Shown: piece after piece, positions 1 to 6,738 of the stretch | How positions within the stretch are numbered: position 1 is the stretch's first letter | How the letters are laid out: the number at the start of each line of letters is the position of its first letter | From: Pseudomonadota bacterium | Lineage (GTDB): Bacteria; Pseudomonadota; Alphaproteobacteria; Sphingomonadales; Sphingomonadaceae | Assembly (NCBI GenBank): GCA_023387085.1 | Contig: JAEWIL010000052.1 | Coordinates: 1 to 26,594, forward strand | Length of the DNA stretch: 26,594 nucleotides | Direction of reading: 5' to 3' | Position numbers and translations under genes: made by a program | Notes under the pieces: model-generated | The model's database searches: none | What the model saw: only the letters and a program-made list of their open reading frames with translations | What the model was told of the DNA's origin: nothing

Positions 1-709
1 CGGCAAAGCCGCGGAACCCCCGCGCGTTGGCTTGCAGAAAGCGATCGTAAACGCCGGGATCCTTCTTTGCCTCGGCAAGCCGGTCGGTGCGGTCGCGCGT
101 CCGCGGCGGCTTGACGGGAGCGGCGGCGATCCGGCGCGCGGCCGCGATTGCCGCGCCTGGAAGGTCGCCATCGACCATTTCGTCGACCAGCCCCATCGCT
201 GCCGCCTCGGGAGCCGTGATCGGGGCGCCGGTGGTCATCATTTCGAGCGCCGGTTCCATCGGTACAATCCGCGGCAATCGCTGCGTTCCACCGGCACCCG
301 GCAGAATTCCGAGCTTCACTTCGGGCAGACCGAGCTTGGCCGACGAAAGCGCGACACGGTAGCGGCACGCCATTGCGACCTCGAGGCCGCCACCGAGGGC
401 AGTGCCGTGGATCGCGGCTATAACCGGAGTTTCGCACGCCTCGATCGCGTTGACGACGTCGGGCAGCTTGGGTTTCATGAGCGGCGCCGAGAACTCGCGG
501 ATATCGGCGCCAGCGAAGAAGGTTCGCCCGTCACAGCGGATCACGATCGCCGCGACGTCGGCTTGCGCGTCCGCCCATTGGCACATCTCGATCAGCGCAA
601 CACGGACCGAATGGCTGAGGGCGTTGACCGGCGGCGAATCCACCACGATCACGGCGACTTCGTCATGCTGCTCGATGCGCGCGATGGCGCTTTCGGGACG
701 CGCGCTCAC
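1..709 (-). CDS. FadB-type enoyl-CoA hydratase/3-hydroxyacyl-CoA dehydrogenase, 3' part missing
   Basis: The window contains the first 236 codons; the gene runs off the left edge. The visible part is a complete crotonase domain with the oxyanion-hole region around residues 65-70 (FAGADI), Glu110 in GGGLE and Glu130 in LGLPEV. These are the two acid/base glutamates of true enoyl-CoA hydratases. The sequence then continues into an Arg/Pro-rich linker (about 205-236) of the kind that joins the hydratase to an NAD-binding 3-hydroxyacyl-CoA dehydrogenase domain, so a bifunctional FadB/FadJ-like protein is inferred; the dehydrogenase half is not seen. The GTG start at 709 overlaps the boxD stop (GTGA), which implies translational coupling. 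Expected role: hydration of 2,3-dehydroadipyl-CoA and oxidation of 3-hydroxyadipyl-CoA to 3-oxoadipyl-CoA. A stand-alone hydratase is possible but less likely. Confidence 0.85.
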   Translation of the reverse strand, partial: MSARPESAIARIEQHDEVAVIVVDSPPVNALSHSVRVALIEMCQWADAQADVAAIVIRCDGRTFFAGADIREFSAPLMKPKLPDVVNAIEACETPVIAAIHGTALGGGLEVAMACRYRVALSSAKLGLPEVKLGILPGAGGTQRLPRIVPMEPALEMMTTGAPITAPEAAAMGLVDEMVDGDLPGAAIAAARRIAAAPVKPPRTRDRTDRLAEAKKDPGVYDRFLQANARGFRGFA

Positions 710-2238
710 AGCGCGGCCACCCGGTCGAGGGTCGACGGCGCCGCCGTGACCGCGGTCCGCTGAAGATAATGTTTCATTCCGATCAGGCCTCCCAGTTCCT
801 CGCCGCCGCCGGCCCGGCCGGGGCCGCCGTGAATCATGTGCGGCATCGGCGAACCGTGGCCCGTCGAATCGGCCGCGCTGTCGCGCTCGACGATCACGAT
901 CCTGCCGTGCGAGGAAGCGGTTTCCATCACCAGCTGTGCGGCCGCTTCCGCGTCGTGCGTGAAGAGCGACATCACGAGCGAACCCTTGCCCTTGCGTGCG
1001 AGCGAACCTGCGTCGGCGATATCGCCATAAGGCATCAGCGTTGCCACGGGACCGAACGCCTCGACCTCATGGACAATCTCGGCGTCGCCCGGATTTTCGC
1101 AGCGCAGCAGGACCGGCGCAACGAACGCACCGGGCAGGTCGGGCGCGATGCCGCGCACGGCGACCGGCGCCTCTTTCTGGAGCTTCGCGAGACCTTCCAG
1201 CACCTCTCCGCGCTGGGCGAGCCCGGCGAGCGCGCCCATACGGGTTGCCTCTTCACGCGGGTCGCCGACGGTGACTTTCGCGATCCGGGTCGCAATCGCC
1301 TGTTCGACCGCATCGAGAAGCGGGGCGGGAACCATCGCGCGGCGAATCGCGGTGCATTTTTGCCCCGCCTTCACCGTCATTTCGCGAACCGTTTCCTTGA
1401 CGAAAAGGTCGAACTCGGGAGAATCCGGCGCCGCATCCGGGCCCAGAATAGACGCGTTGAGGCTATCCTGTTCAGCTGTGAAGCGGACAGCTTCCCGGAC
1501 GATCACCGGATGAGTCCGCAGCCTTGCGGCGGTGGTTGCCGAACCGGTGAAGGCTACAGCATCCTCGCCGGTCAGATGATCGAAGAGGTCTCCGGTCGGA
1601 CCGAGCAATAGCTGGACGGCGCCGGGGGGGAGCAGCCCGCTTTCGATCATGATCCGGAACGCCGCGTGTGTGAGCCACGCCGTCGCGGTCGCGGGTTTCA
1701 CGATGGCGGGAACCCCTGCGAGAAGTGTGGGCGCCAGTTTTTCGAGCATTCCCCATACCGGAAAATTATAGGCGTTGATATGGACCGCCGCGCCGCGAAG
1801 CGGCGTCAGGATATGCTGGCCCGCGAAATTGCCCTTGCTCAAGGCCTCGCGTTCGCCCTCGGCGATGACATGGGCCTCCGGAAGGTCGCGCGCCTTCGCC
1901 GCATAGACATAAAATACGCCGGCGCCGCCTTCGATATCCAGCCACCCGTCGCTGCGCGTTGCACCGGTCGCGAAACTGAGGGCATAAAGCTCTTCCTTGC
2001 GCGCGATGATGGCCTCGGCGAGCCCGCGCAGGAGCTTGCCACGCTCGCGGAAGGTGAGGGCGCGCAGCGCCGGACCGCCGACGGTGCGCGCATGATGCAG
2101 CATCGCCTCGGGCACCACCGCCTCTGCCGGCATCTGGGCGATCGCGCCGCCGTCGATCGCCGACCGAAGTTGGGGACCGTGCCCGGCTGATAGCCAGCGG
2201 TCCTCGGAATAGCTGGTCAGCAATTGAATGTCAGTCAT
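706..2238 (-). CDS. boxD: BoxD, 3,4-dehydroadipyl-CoA semialdehyde dehydrogenase
   Basis: This 510-residue aldehyde dehydrogenase belongs to the PaaZ N-terminal/BoxD group. It should oxidise the semialdehyde released by BoxC to 3,4-dehydroadipyl-CoA with NAD(P)+. The catalytic Cys is Cys295 in AGQKCTAIRR, and the general base is Glu256 in the AEQDSLN stretch. The cofactor-binding FTGS motif is at 230-233, and the glycine-rich GGPGRAGGGEELGG stretch is near the C terminus. It lacks the C-terminal hydratase domain of full-length PaaZ. The ATG at 2238 is chosen because AGGAG lies 8-12 bases upstream and because it overlaps the preceding stop as ATGA. The open frame extends further upstream, but that extension is Arg-rich and out-of-frame-like. 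It sits fourth in the minus-strand box operon. Family assignment is firm; the exact substrate is inferred from context. Confidence 0.93.
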   Translation of the reverse strand: MTDIQLLTSYSEDRWLSAGHGPQLRSAIDGGAIAQMPAEAVVPEAMLHHARTVGGPALRALTFRERGKLLRGLAEAIIARKEELYALSFATGATRSDGWLDIEGGAGVFYVYAAKARDLPEAHVIAEGEREALSKGNFAGQHILTPLRGAAVHINAYNFPVWGMLEKLAPTLLAGVPAIVKPATATAWLTHAAFRIMIESGLLPPGAVQLLLGPTGDLFDHLTGEDAVAFTGSATTAARLRTHPVIVREAVRFTAEQDSLNASILGPDAAPDSPEFDLFVKETVREMTVKAGQKCTAIRRAMVPAPLLDAVEQAIATRIAKVTVGDPREEATRMGALAGLAQRGEVLEGLAKLQKEAPVAVRGIAPDLPGAFVAPVLLRCENPGDAEIVHEVEAFGPVATLMPYGDIADAGSLARKGKGSLVMSLFTHDAEAAAQLVMETASSHGRIVIVERDSAADSTGHGSPMPHMIHGGPGRAGGGEELGGLIGMKHYLQRTAVTAAPSTLDRVAAL

Positions 2239-3038
2239 GTCGTCTGCTCCTGTGGCGAGAAACGGGCTGGCCGCTTCTCCATGAAGGCGTTGATCGCCTC
2301 GCGGTAATCGGGATGCCGACCGCGACGCCCCTGGGCGTCGCACTCGGCTTCGAGAGCGGCATCGAAAGCGCTTTGCGCGCCGGCCCGCATCAACTGCTTG
2401 ATCGTCGCGAGCGCGGGAGCCGGCCGAAGCATTAGGCTTTCGGCCAGCGCGGTGGCCTCGTCTTGGAGCTCGGCGTCTGCCACCACGCGCCACACCAGAC
2501 CCCATCGCTCGGCCGTTTCCGCATCGACCGCGTCGCCGGTGAGGGTGAGGCCGAGGGCACGCTGAAGGCCAACGAGCCGCGGCAGATACCAGCTCGTGGC
2601 GGCATCGGGGCCGAGCGCCACGCGGCCGAAGGGGAACTGGAAGCGCGCGGACCGGGCGGCCAGCACGATGTCGCAGCCGACCGCGACCGCGGCGCCCGCG
2701 CCCGAGGCTATGCCGTTGACCGCGCAGATGGTCGGACAGGGCAGACTTGCGAGCCGGCGGACGAGGGGATTATAGTCGCGTTGCAGCGAGGCCGAGAGAT
2801 CGACGGGGCCGTCCGCAAGCATCGCATGGCGCTCGGCGAGGTCCTGCCCGGCGCAGAAGGCGCGTCCGGCCCCCGTGAGGATCAATGCTCCTACCTGCCC
2901 GTCGGCCTCGAGGGCATCGAGGGCAGATCGGAACTCGGCGTGCATGGCGGCGTTGAATGCGTTGAGCGATGCCGGTCTGTTGAGCGTGATCCGTGCCAGC
3001 CCGTCCGCGATCGTCCAGCGTATCGCAGGCTCAGTCAC
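2235..3038 (-). CDS. PaaG-like enoyl-CoA isomerase (crotonase family)
   Basis: This is a 267-residue single-domain crotonase. CoA/oxyanion-hole features are FCAGQDL (61-67) and NGIASGAG (108-115). Both classical hydratase glutamates are missing. In their place is Asp145 in ALGPDAATSW, matching the single catalytic Asp of PaaG (1,2-epoxyphenylacetyl-CoA isomerase, which also performs 3,4- to 2,3-dehydroadipyl-CoA isomerisation). In this operon the likely job is shifting the double bond of 3,4-dehydroadipyl-CoA made by BoxD so that the FadB-type hydratase can act. The start is GTG at 3038, overlapping the previous gene by 8 bases; no strong ribosome site is seen, so coupling is likely. The 3' end overlaps boxD by 4 bases. 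An oxepin-forming, PaaG-like activity on epoxybenzoyl-CoA is an alternative that cannot be excluded. Confidence 0.88.
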   Translation of the reverse strand: MTEPAIRWTIADGLARITLNRPASLNAFNAAMHAEFRSALDALEADGQVGALILTGAGRAFCAGQDLAERHAMLADGPVDLSASLQRDYNPLVRRLASLPCPTICAVNGIASGAGAAVAVGCDIVLAARSARFQFPFGRVALGPDAATSWYLPRLVGLQRALGLTLTGDAVDAETAERWGLVWRVVADAELQDEATALAESLMLRPAPALATIKQLMRAGAQSAFDAALEAECDAQGRRGRHPDYREAINAFMEKRPARFSPQEQTT

Positions 3039-3516
3039 CGGTGAACTCGATCGCGCCTTCGGGCAGCAGGTAAAGAATGACGCACGCCCCGCCCGTCACA
3101 GTCGGATGATGAGCGCTGTCCGGACCGTAGACCTTCCAGCCCCGCGGGCTCCCGTCGAAAAGCGCATCGGGGTCGAGCGGCATCACCATGTCGATTTCGC
3201 CATTGGGGTGGCGATGATGCGGCCCCGCGACTGTCGGCATCTCGACGACATCGACGGAAAATCCGTTGGTTTGCGGAGACGCTCTCAAGGCGCGCCCATA
3301 ACGAATGCCGCCGCCTTCGCGATCGCAGAGCCAGCCTTGCGAAATCCCCTCGCGGCAAAGCGCCTCGAGTTCGCCGAAAATCTCTCCCGTCGCCGGGAAG
3401 AGCCGGCCGAGGCGGTCGGCAAGCGCAGGCTCGACCGCCAAACCCGCGATCGGGCCGGTGACGGTCTGAACCAGTTCGATGAAGCGCGGTGGCGGCGCGA
3501 GCCGTTCGGACGCCAT
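3031..3516 (-). CDS. DUF4863 / 4-hydroxylaminobenzoate lyase-like protein
   Basis: This 161-residue protein resembles the DUF4863 family, some members of which are annotated as 4-hydroxylaminobenzoate lyase (PnbB). Residues 1-75 are a helical N-terminal part. The C-terminal part is cupin-like, with a histidine-rich metal-site motif GPHHRHPNGE (His100, His101, His103, Glu107) and a later His pair at 136-137. The ATG at 3516 is one base after the flavodoxin stop (TGACATG), and the 3' end overlaps the isomerase gene, so it is an integral member of the box operon. Members of this family occur near box genes, but no role in benzoyl-CoA breakdown is established. A lyase, hydrolase or proofreading role on a ring-modified benzoate or its CoA ester would fit the site. 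Function is uncertain. Confidence 0.75.
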   Translation of the reverse strand: MASERLAPPPRFIELVQTVTGPIAGLAVEPALADRLGRLFPATGEIFGELEALCREGISQGWLCDREGGGIRYGRALRASPQTNGFSVDVVEMPTVAGPHHRHPNGEIDMVMPLDPDALFDGSPRGWKVYGPDSAHHPTVTGGACVILYLLPEGAIEFTGD

Positions 3517-3517
3517 G

Positions 3518-3982
3518 TCAGGCCGCCTGGCTGAGAAGATGAACCCAGCCCGCGGCCCAGGCACCGGCCTCATCTTCAGCGAGCGTCCCCGCCGAGGCAT
3601 CGTGGCGTTCGAGCGGCGCGATGCGGTGGGCGCCTTTCGCGGCGAGCAGCGCGTCCCATTTTTCGCCGGCGTGGCAGAATGTGTCGGCATAGGTGCGATC
3701 GCCGAGCGCGAACACCGCGAAGGATTTGCCCGCGAGCCCCGGATGCGCTTCGAGCGATTCGAAGAAGGCCTGCCCGTTATCGGGGATGTCACCATGACCA
3801 TAGGTCGACGACACGATGATCACGACATCGAGCGCGTCGAGCGCGTCGGCGCTCGTCCGTTCCATCGGCACTGGAGTGCAGTCGTGCCCCCGCGCGGCGA
3901 GGGCCAGCTCGATTTCCTCGGCGCACAATTCTGCAAGCCCCGTCATCGTGGCCACGAAAATCCCAACCCGAAGGGTGGACAT
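3518..3982 (-). CDS. Flavodoxin (MioC-like)
   Basis: This is a short-chain flavodoxin of 154 residues. It begins STLRVGIFVATMTG, the position of the FMN phosphate loop (usually T/S-x-T-G-x-T; here ATMTG). The isoalloxazine-binding stretch SSTYGHGDIPDNG is around residues 57-70, and FALGDRTYADTFC is near 92-104. It is a cytoplasmic one-electron carrier. The ATG at 3982 is preceded by GGAGA at a good distance; a longer open frame upstream starts in the control region and is less likely. It is the first gene of the minus-strand box operon, divergent from boxR. No BoxA reductase is present in the window, so a role carrying electrons from the reductase at 8167-9399 to BoxB is a reasonable inference, but not shown. 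Its presence as operon leader suggests induction together with the pathway. Confidence 0.88.
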   Translation of the reverse strand: MSTLRVGIFVATMTGLAELCAEEIELALAARGHDCTPVPMERTSADALDALDVVIIVSSTYGHGDIPDNGQAFFESLEAHPGLAGKSFAVFALGDRTYADTFCHAGEKWDALLAAKGAHRIAPLERHDASAGTLAEDEAGAWAAGWVHLLSQAA

Positions 3983-3995
3983 GTCGGTGTCTCCG

Positions 3996-4014
3996 GCAAT
4001 ATGATCCATAAGTG
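3996..4014. promoter_or_regulatory. Weak second BoxR-like operator half-site
   Basis: The left half GCAATAT plus four spacer bases (GATC) is identical over 11 bases to the boxC operator at 4974-4984. The right half ATAAGTG matches ATATTGC only at its first three bases. It lies just upstream of the flavodoxin ribosome site, 31 bp from the stronger site at 4027. Confidence 0.45.
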
Positions 4015-4026
4015 AAATCGTAATAT

Positions 4027-4045
4027 GCAATATATCTCATTTTGC
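4027..4045. promoter_or_regulatory. Putative BoxR operator in the boxR/flavodoxin divergent region
   Basis: The sequence is GCAATAT-ATCTC-ATTTTGC, a 7-5-7 inverted repeat with one mismatch. It has the same design as the perfect repeat upstream of boxC. It sits in the 77-base gap between the divergent flavodoxin and boxR starts, 15 bases before the boxR ATG, where bound protein could control both directions (autoregulation plus the minus-strand box operon). Confidence 0.65.
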
Positions 4046-4059
4046 AATAGGGAATCCGA

Positions 4060-4941
4060 ATGGGAAGCGAGAAGGAATCCGAGGGAGCGGGTGAAGGCTT
4101 CAACTCCGAAGTTGGCCGCAGGCTGAGAGCGGCGCGCGCGCGCGCCGGAATGACGCGCAAGCAGCTCGCGCAGGTGTCCGAGACGTCGGAGCGCTATCTT
4201 GCGCATCTTGAGGCGGGTACCGGCAATCCGTCGCTCGGCGTCATATCGGGATTGGCGGGCGCGCTCGATATTGCGGTTGCCGACCTCATTCCCTTCGGGG
4301 GCGAGCGGGGCAGGCGCCACGCCGATGTCATCGCAGCGGTTCGCAAGCTCGCTCCTGATCGGCTCGATGCGCTCGACATCTGGCTGAGCGAGCATGCCAG
4401 TCTGGGAGGAGCGAAGGCCAGCCGTGTCGTTCTTGTCGGGCTGCGTGGCGCCGGAAAATCCTCGCTGGGCGCCGAAGTGTCCGAAAAGCTTGGCTTTCCT
4501 TTCTTCGAAATCTCGAAAGAAGTGGAGCGACTCTACGGCGGCGCGATCGGTACGCTGATCGAGTTCAGCGGCCAGGGTGCCGTGCGCCGCTATGAAAGCG
4601 ATATCTGGGAACGGCTGGTTGCCGAAAACGACCGGGCGATCATTGCAGCCCCGGGGCATATTGTCGCTGACGGCGCCCTTTATTCCCGTGTTCTCGATAC
4701 GGCGCACAGCATATGGCTGGAGGCGACACCCGAAGATCATATGCAACGAGTGATCGACCAAGGCGACTTGCGTCCGATCGTGGCCAATCGCAGCGCAATG
4801 GACGATCTGCGCTCTATCCTCGCAGCCCGATCGACGTCGTACGCGATGGCAGACAGGCAACTTAATACGTCTGCCCAGGACTTTGATGCGACGGCCCGAC
4901 TCCTCGAGGATGAGGTGCGCGCGCTACTCCGGGGAGGGTGA
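4060..4941 (+). CDS. boxR: BoxR-type transcriptional regulator (XRE HTH + shikimate-kinase-like sensor)
   Basis: The protein has 293 residues, the usual size of BzdR/BoxR proteins. Residues about 15-78 form an XRE-type helix-turn-helix (MTRKQLAQVSETSERYLAHLE). Residues about 120-290 resemble shikimate kinase, with a Walker A motif GLRGAGKS at 127-134. The kinase active site looks degraded: the substrate-binding aspartate region reads FEIS (149-152) and the usual GGG motif reads PGH (198-200). This fits a ligand sensor rather than an enzyme. In the family the effector is benzoyl-CoA, which releases repression. The ATG at 4060 has an AGGGA site upstream. The gene diverges from the flavodoxin operon and precedes boxC by 76 bases. 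Palindromes at 4027 and 4974 are likely its operators. Family assignment is firm; effector and repressor mode are inferred. Confidence 0.92.
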   Translation: MGSEKESEGAGEGFNSEVGRRLRAARARAGMTRKQLAQVSETSERYLAHLEAGTGNPSLGVISGLAGALDIAVADLIPFGGERGRRHADVIAAVRKLAPDRLDALDIWLSEHASLGGAKASRVVLVGLRGAGKSSLGAEVSEKLGFPFFEISKEVERLYGGAIGTLIEFSGQGAVRRYESDIWERLVAENDRAIIAAPGHIVADGALYSRVLDTAHSIWLEATPEDHMQRVIDQGDLRPIVANRSAMDDLRSILAARSTSYAMADRQLNTSAQDFDATARLLEDEVRALLRGG

Positions 4942-4955
4942 TCGGGTAAGGGAAC

Positions 4956-4961
4956 TATAAT
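4956..4961 (+). promoter_or_regulatory. Possible -10 element upstream of boxC
   Basis: A perfect TATAAT lies in the boxR-boxC gap with no recognisable -35 at the right distance. A competing arrangement is TTGCCA (4964-4969) with TATATT (4985-4990), 15 bases apart, in which the -10 falls inside the operator palindrome. Either arrangement would place a bound regulator in the way of transcription. Confidence 0.35.
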
Positions 4962-4973
4962 GCTTGCCATGGC

Positions 4974-4992
4974 GCAATATGATCTATATTGC
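4974..4992. promoter_or_regulatory. Putative BoxR operator upstream of boxC (perfect 7-5-7 palindrome)
   Basis: GCAATAT-GATCT-ATATTGC is a perfect 7-base inverted repeat with a 5-base spacer. It ends 25 bases before the boxC ATG and overlaps a possible -10 (TATATT, 4985-4990). The same design occurs at 4027-4045. This is the expected place for BoxR repression of the boxC-boxB unit. Confidence 0.72.
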
Positions 4993-5017
4993 ATCCTCGT
5001 AACAGAGGAGACAGCTC

Positions 5018-6712
5018 ATGGCTACGCTAACGGCTGCCGAAAGGCCGCAGTCCGAAACCGCAAAACCCGTATTTGTTTATGACCGCGAGTGGGGCGCCTA
5101 TCGCCATTGGCGTGTGTCGGTCGAAGGCCGCGTCGCGACGGTCGCGATGGCGGTCGATCCCGAAGGCGGCCTTGTCGACGGGTACAAGCTCAAGCTGAAC
5201 AGCTACGACCTCGGGGTCGACATGGAGCTGAACGACCTCGTCCAGCGCCTCCGCTTCGAGCATCCCGAGGTGGGGTGTGTCGTTCTGACGTCGGCAGCCG
5301 ACCGCATTTTCTGCTCGGGTGCGAATATCTATATGCTCGGTACGTCGAGTCACGCCTGGAAAGTGAATTTCTGCAAATTCACCAACGAGACGCGCAACGG
5401 GTTCGAGGACAGCTCGGCCAACGGCAGCCTGAAATTCCTGGCGGCGGTCAACGGCACCTGCGCAGGCGGCGGCTACGAGGTCGCGCTCGCATGCGACGAA
5501 ATCCTGCTGGTCGACGACCGTTCGTCGGCGGTATCGTTGCCCGAAGTGCCGTTGCTGGCGGTTCTTCCCGGTACCGGGGGGCTGACCCGCGTCGTTGACA
5601 AACGCAAGGTACGACGCGATCTCGCCGACGTCTTCTGCGCTTCGGAAGAAGGGGTGCGCGGGCGGCGCGCAAAGCAGTGGAACCTCGTCGACGATATCGC
5701 ATCGCCGGGTGCCTGGGACGAGGCGGTGACGGCGCGGGCGACCGCGCTCGCCGCCCGCTCGGCAAGGCCCGTCAGCGGTACCGGTGTTGCGCTGACCCCG
5801 CTGGCGCGCACGATCGATGCCGATGGCTATCATTATGACCATGTCGACGTGCGCTTCGACCGCGCGCGGCGCTTTGCGACGATCACCGTGACAGCGCCCG
5901 CCGGCGCACCGCCGGCAGACGCCGAAGCGATGCGCGCGCAGGGCGCGGGCTTCTGGCCGCTGGCGGCCGCGCGCGAACTCGACGCTGCGATCCTCCTGCT
6001 GCGTACGAACGAGCCCGAGCTTGGCCTCTGGGTCCTCGAAACCGCGGGCGAAGGGGAAAATGTCCTCGCCTATGATTCCGCGATGGCCGCCGCGGCCGAC
6101 GACTGGTTCGTCAACGAGGTGGTCGGCATGTGGCGGCGCACGCTCGCGCGCCTCGATGTTTCCTCCCGTTCGCTCTACGCGCTCGTGCGCCCGGGGTCGG
6201 CTTTTGCGGGCACGCTGGCCGAGCTGCTCTTTGCCGCCGACCGCGGTTATATGCTCGAGCTGCTTTCGGAGCCCGCCCGCAATCCGGCGATCCGGCTTGG
6301 CGCGGCCAACTTCGGCCTCTTTCCGATGGTCAACGGTCTCGGACGTCTCGCCGCGCGCTTTCTCGGCACGCCCGATCGCCTCGACGAACTGCGTGCGATT
6401 GGCAGCGAACCGATCCCGACGGGCGAGGCGCATGAGCTGGGTCTCGTCACCTTCGCGCCCGACGATATCGACTGGGACGAGGAAATCCGGCTCGCCATCG
6501 ACGAGCGCGCGAGCCTGTCGCCCGACGCACTGACCGGCATGGAAGCCAATTTGCGCTTCGCGGGTGCGGAGACGATGTGGTCGAAGGTCTTCGGCCGCCT
6601 GTCGGCTTGGCAGAACTGGATATTCATCCGTCCCAATGCGGTGGGCGAGGGCGGCGCGCTCAAGCTTTTCGGAACGGGTACCCGGGCCGATTTCGACGCC
6701 AAGCGCGTCTGA
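5018..6712 (+). CDS. boxC: BoxC, benzoyl-CoA-dihydrodiol (epoxide) lyase
   Basis: The protein has 564 residues, the length expected for BoxC, with two crotonase-like halves. It converts 2,3-epoxybenzoyl-CoA and water to 3,4-dehydroadipyl-CoA semialdehyde and formate. The N-terminal half carries the oxyanion-hole region FCSGANIYML (98-107). The crotonase catalytic glutamates appear as Glu154 in AGGGYEVALA and Glu176 in SLPEVPLL. The start is supported by GAGGAG at 5005-5010, 7 bases before the ATG. It is the first structural gene of the plus-strand box unit, followed after 26 bases by boxB. The operator palindrome immediately upstream suggests BoxR control. The released formate connects this gene to the Fds enzyme encoded further along the window. 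Identification is very secure. Confidence 0.96.
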   Translation: MATLTAAERPQSETAKPVFVYDREWGAYRHWRVSVEGRVATVAMAVDPEGGLVDGYKLKLNSYDLGVDMELNDLVQRLRFEHPEVGCVVLTSAADRIFCSGANIYMLGTSSHAWKVNFCKFTNETRNGFEDSSANGSLKFLAAVNGTCAGGGYEVALACDEILLVDDRSSAVSLPEVPLLAVLPGTGGLTRVVDKRKVRRDLADVFCASEEGVRGRRAKQWNLVDDIASPGAWDEAVTARATALAARSARPVSGTGVALTPLARTIDADGYHYDHVDVRFDRARRFATITVTAPAGAPPADAEAMRAQGAGFWPLAAARELDAAILLLRTNEPELGLWVLETAGEGENVLAYDSAMAAAADDWFVNEVVGMWRRTLARLDVSSRSLYALVRPGSAFAGTLAELLFAADRGYMLELLSEPARNPAIRLGAANFGLFPMVNGLGRLAARFLGTPDRLDELRAIGSEPIPTGEAHELGLVTFAPDDIDWDEEIRLAIDERASLSPDALTGMEANLRFAGAETMWSKVFGRLSAWQNWIFIRPNAVGEGGALKLFGTGTRADFDAKRV

Positions 6713-6738
6713 CCTTCCATTTTCGCAGGAGAGCCGAG

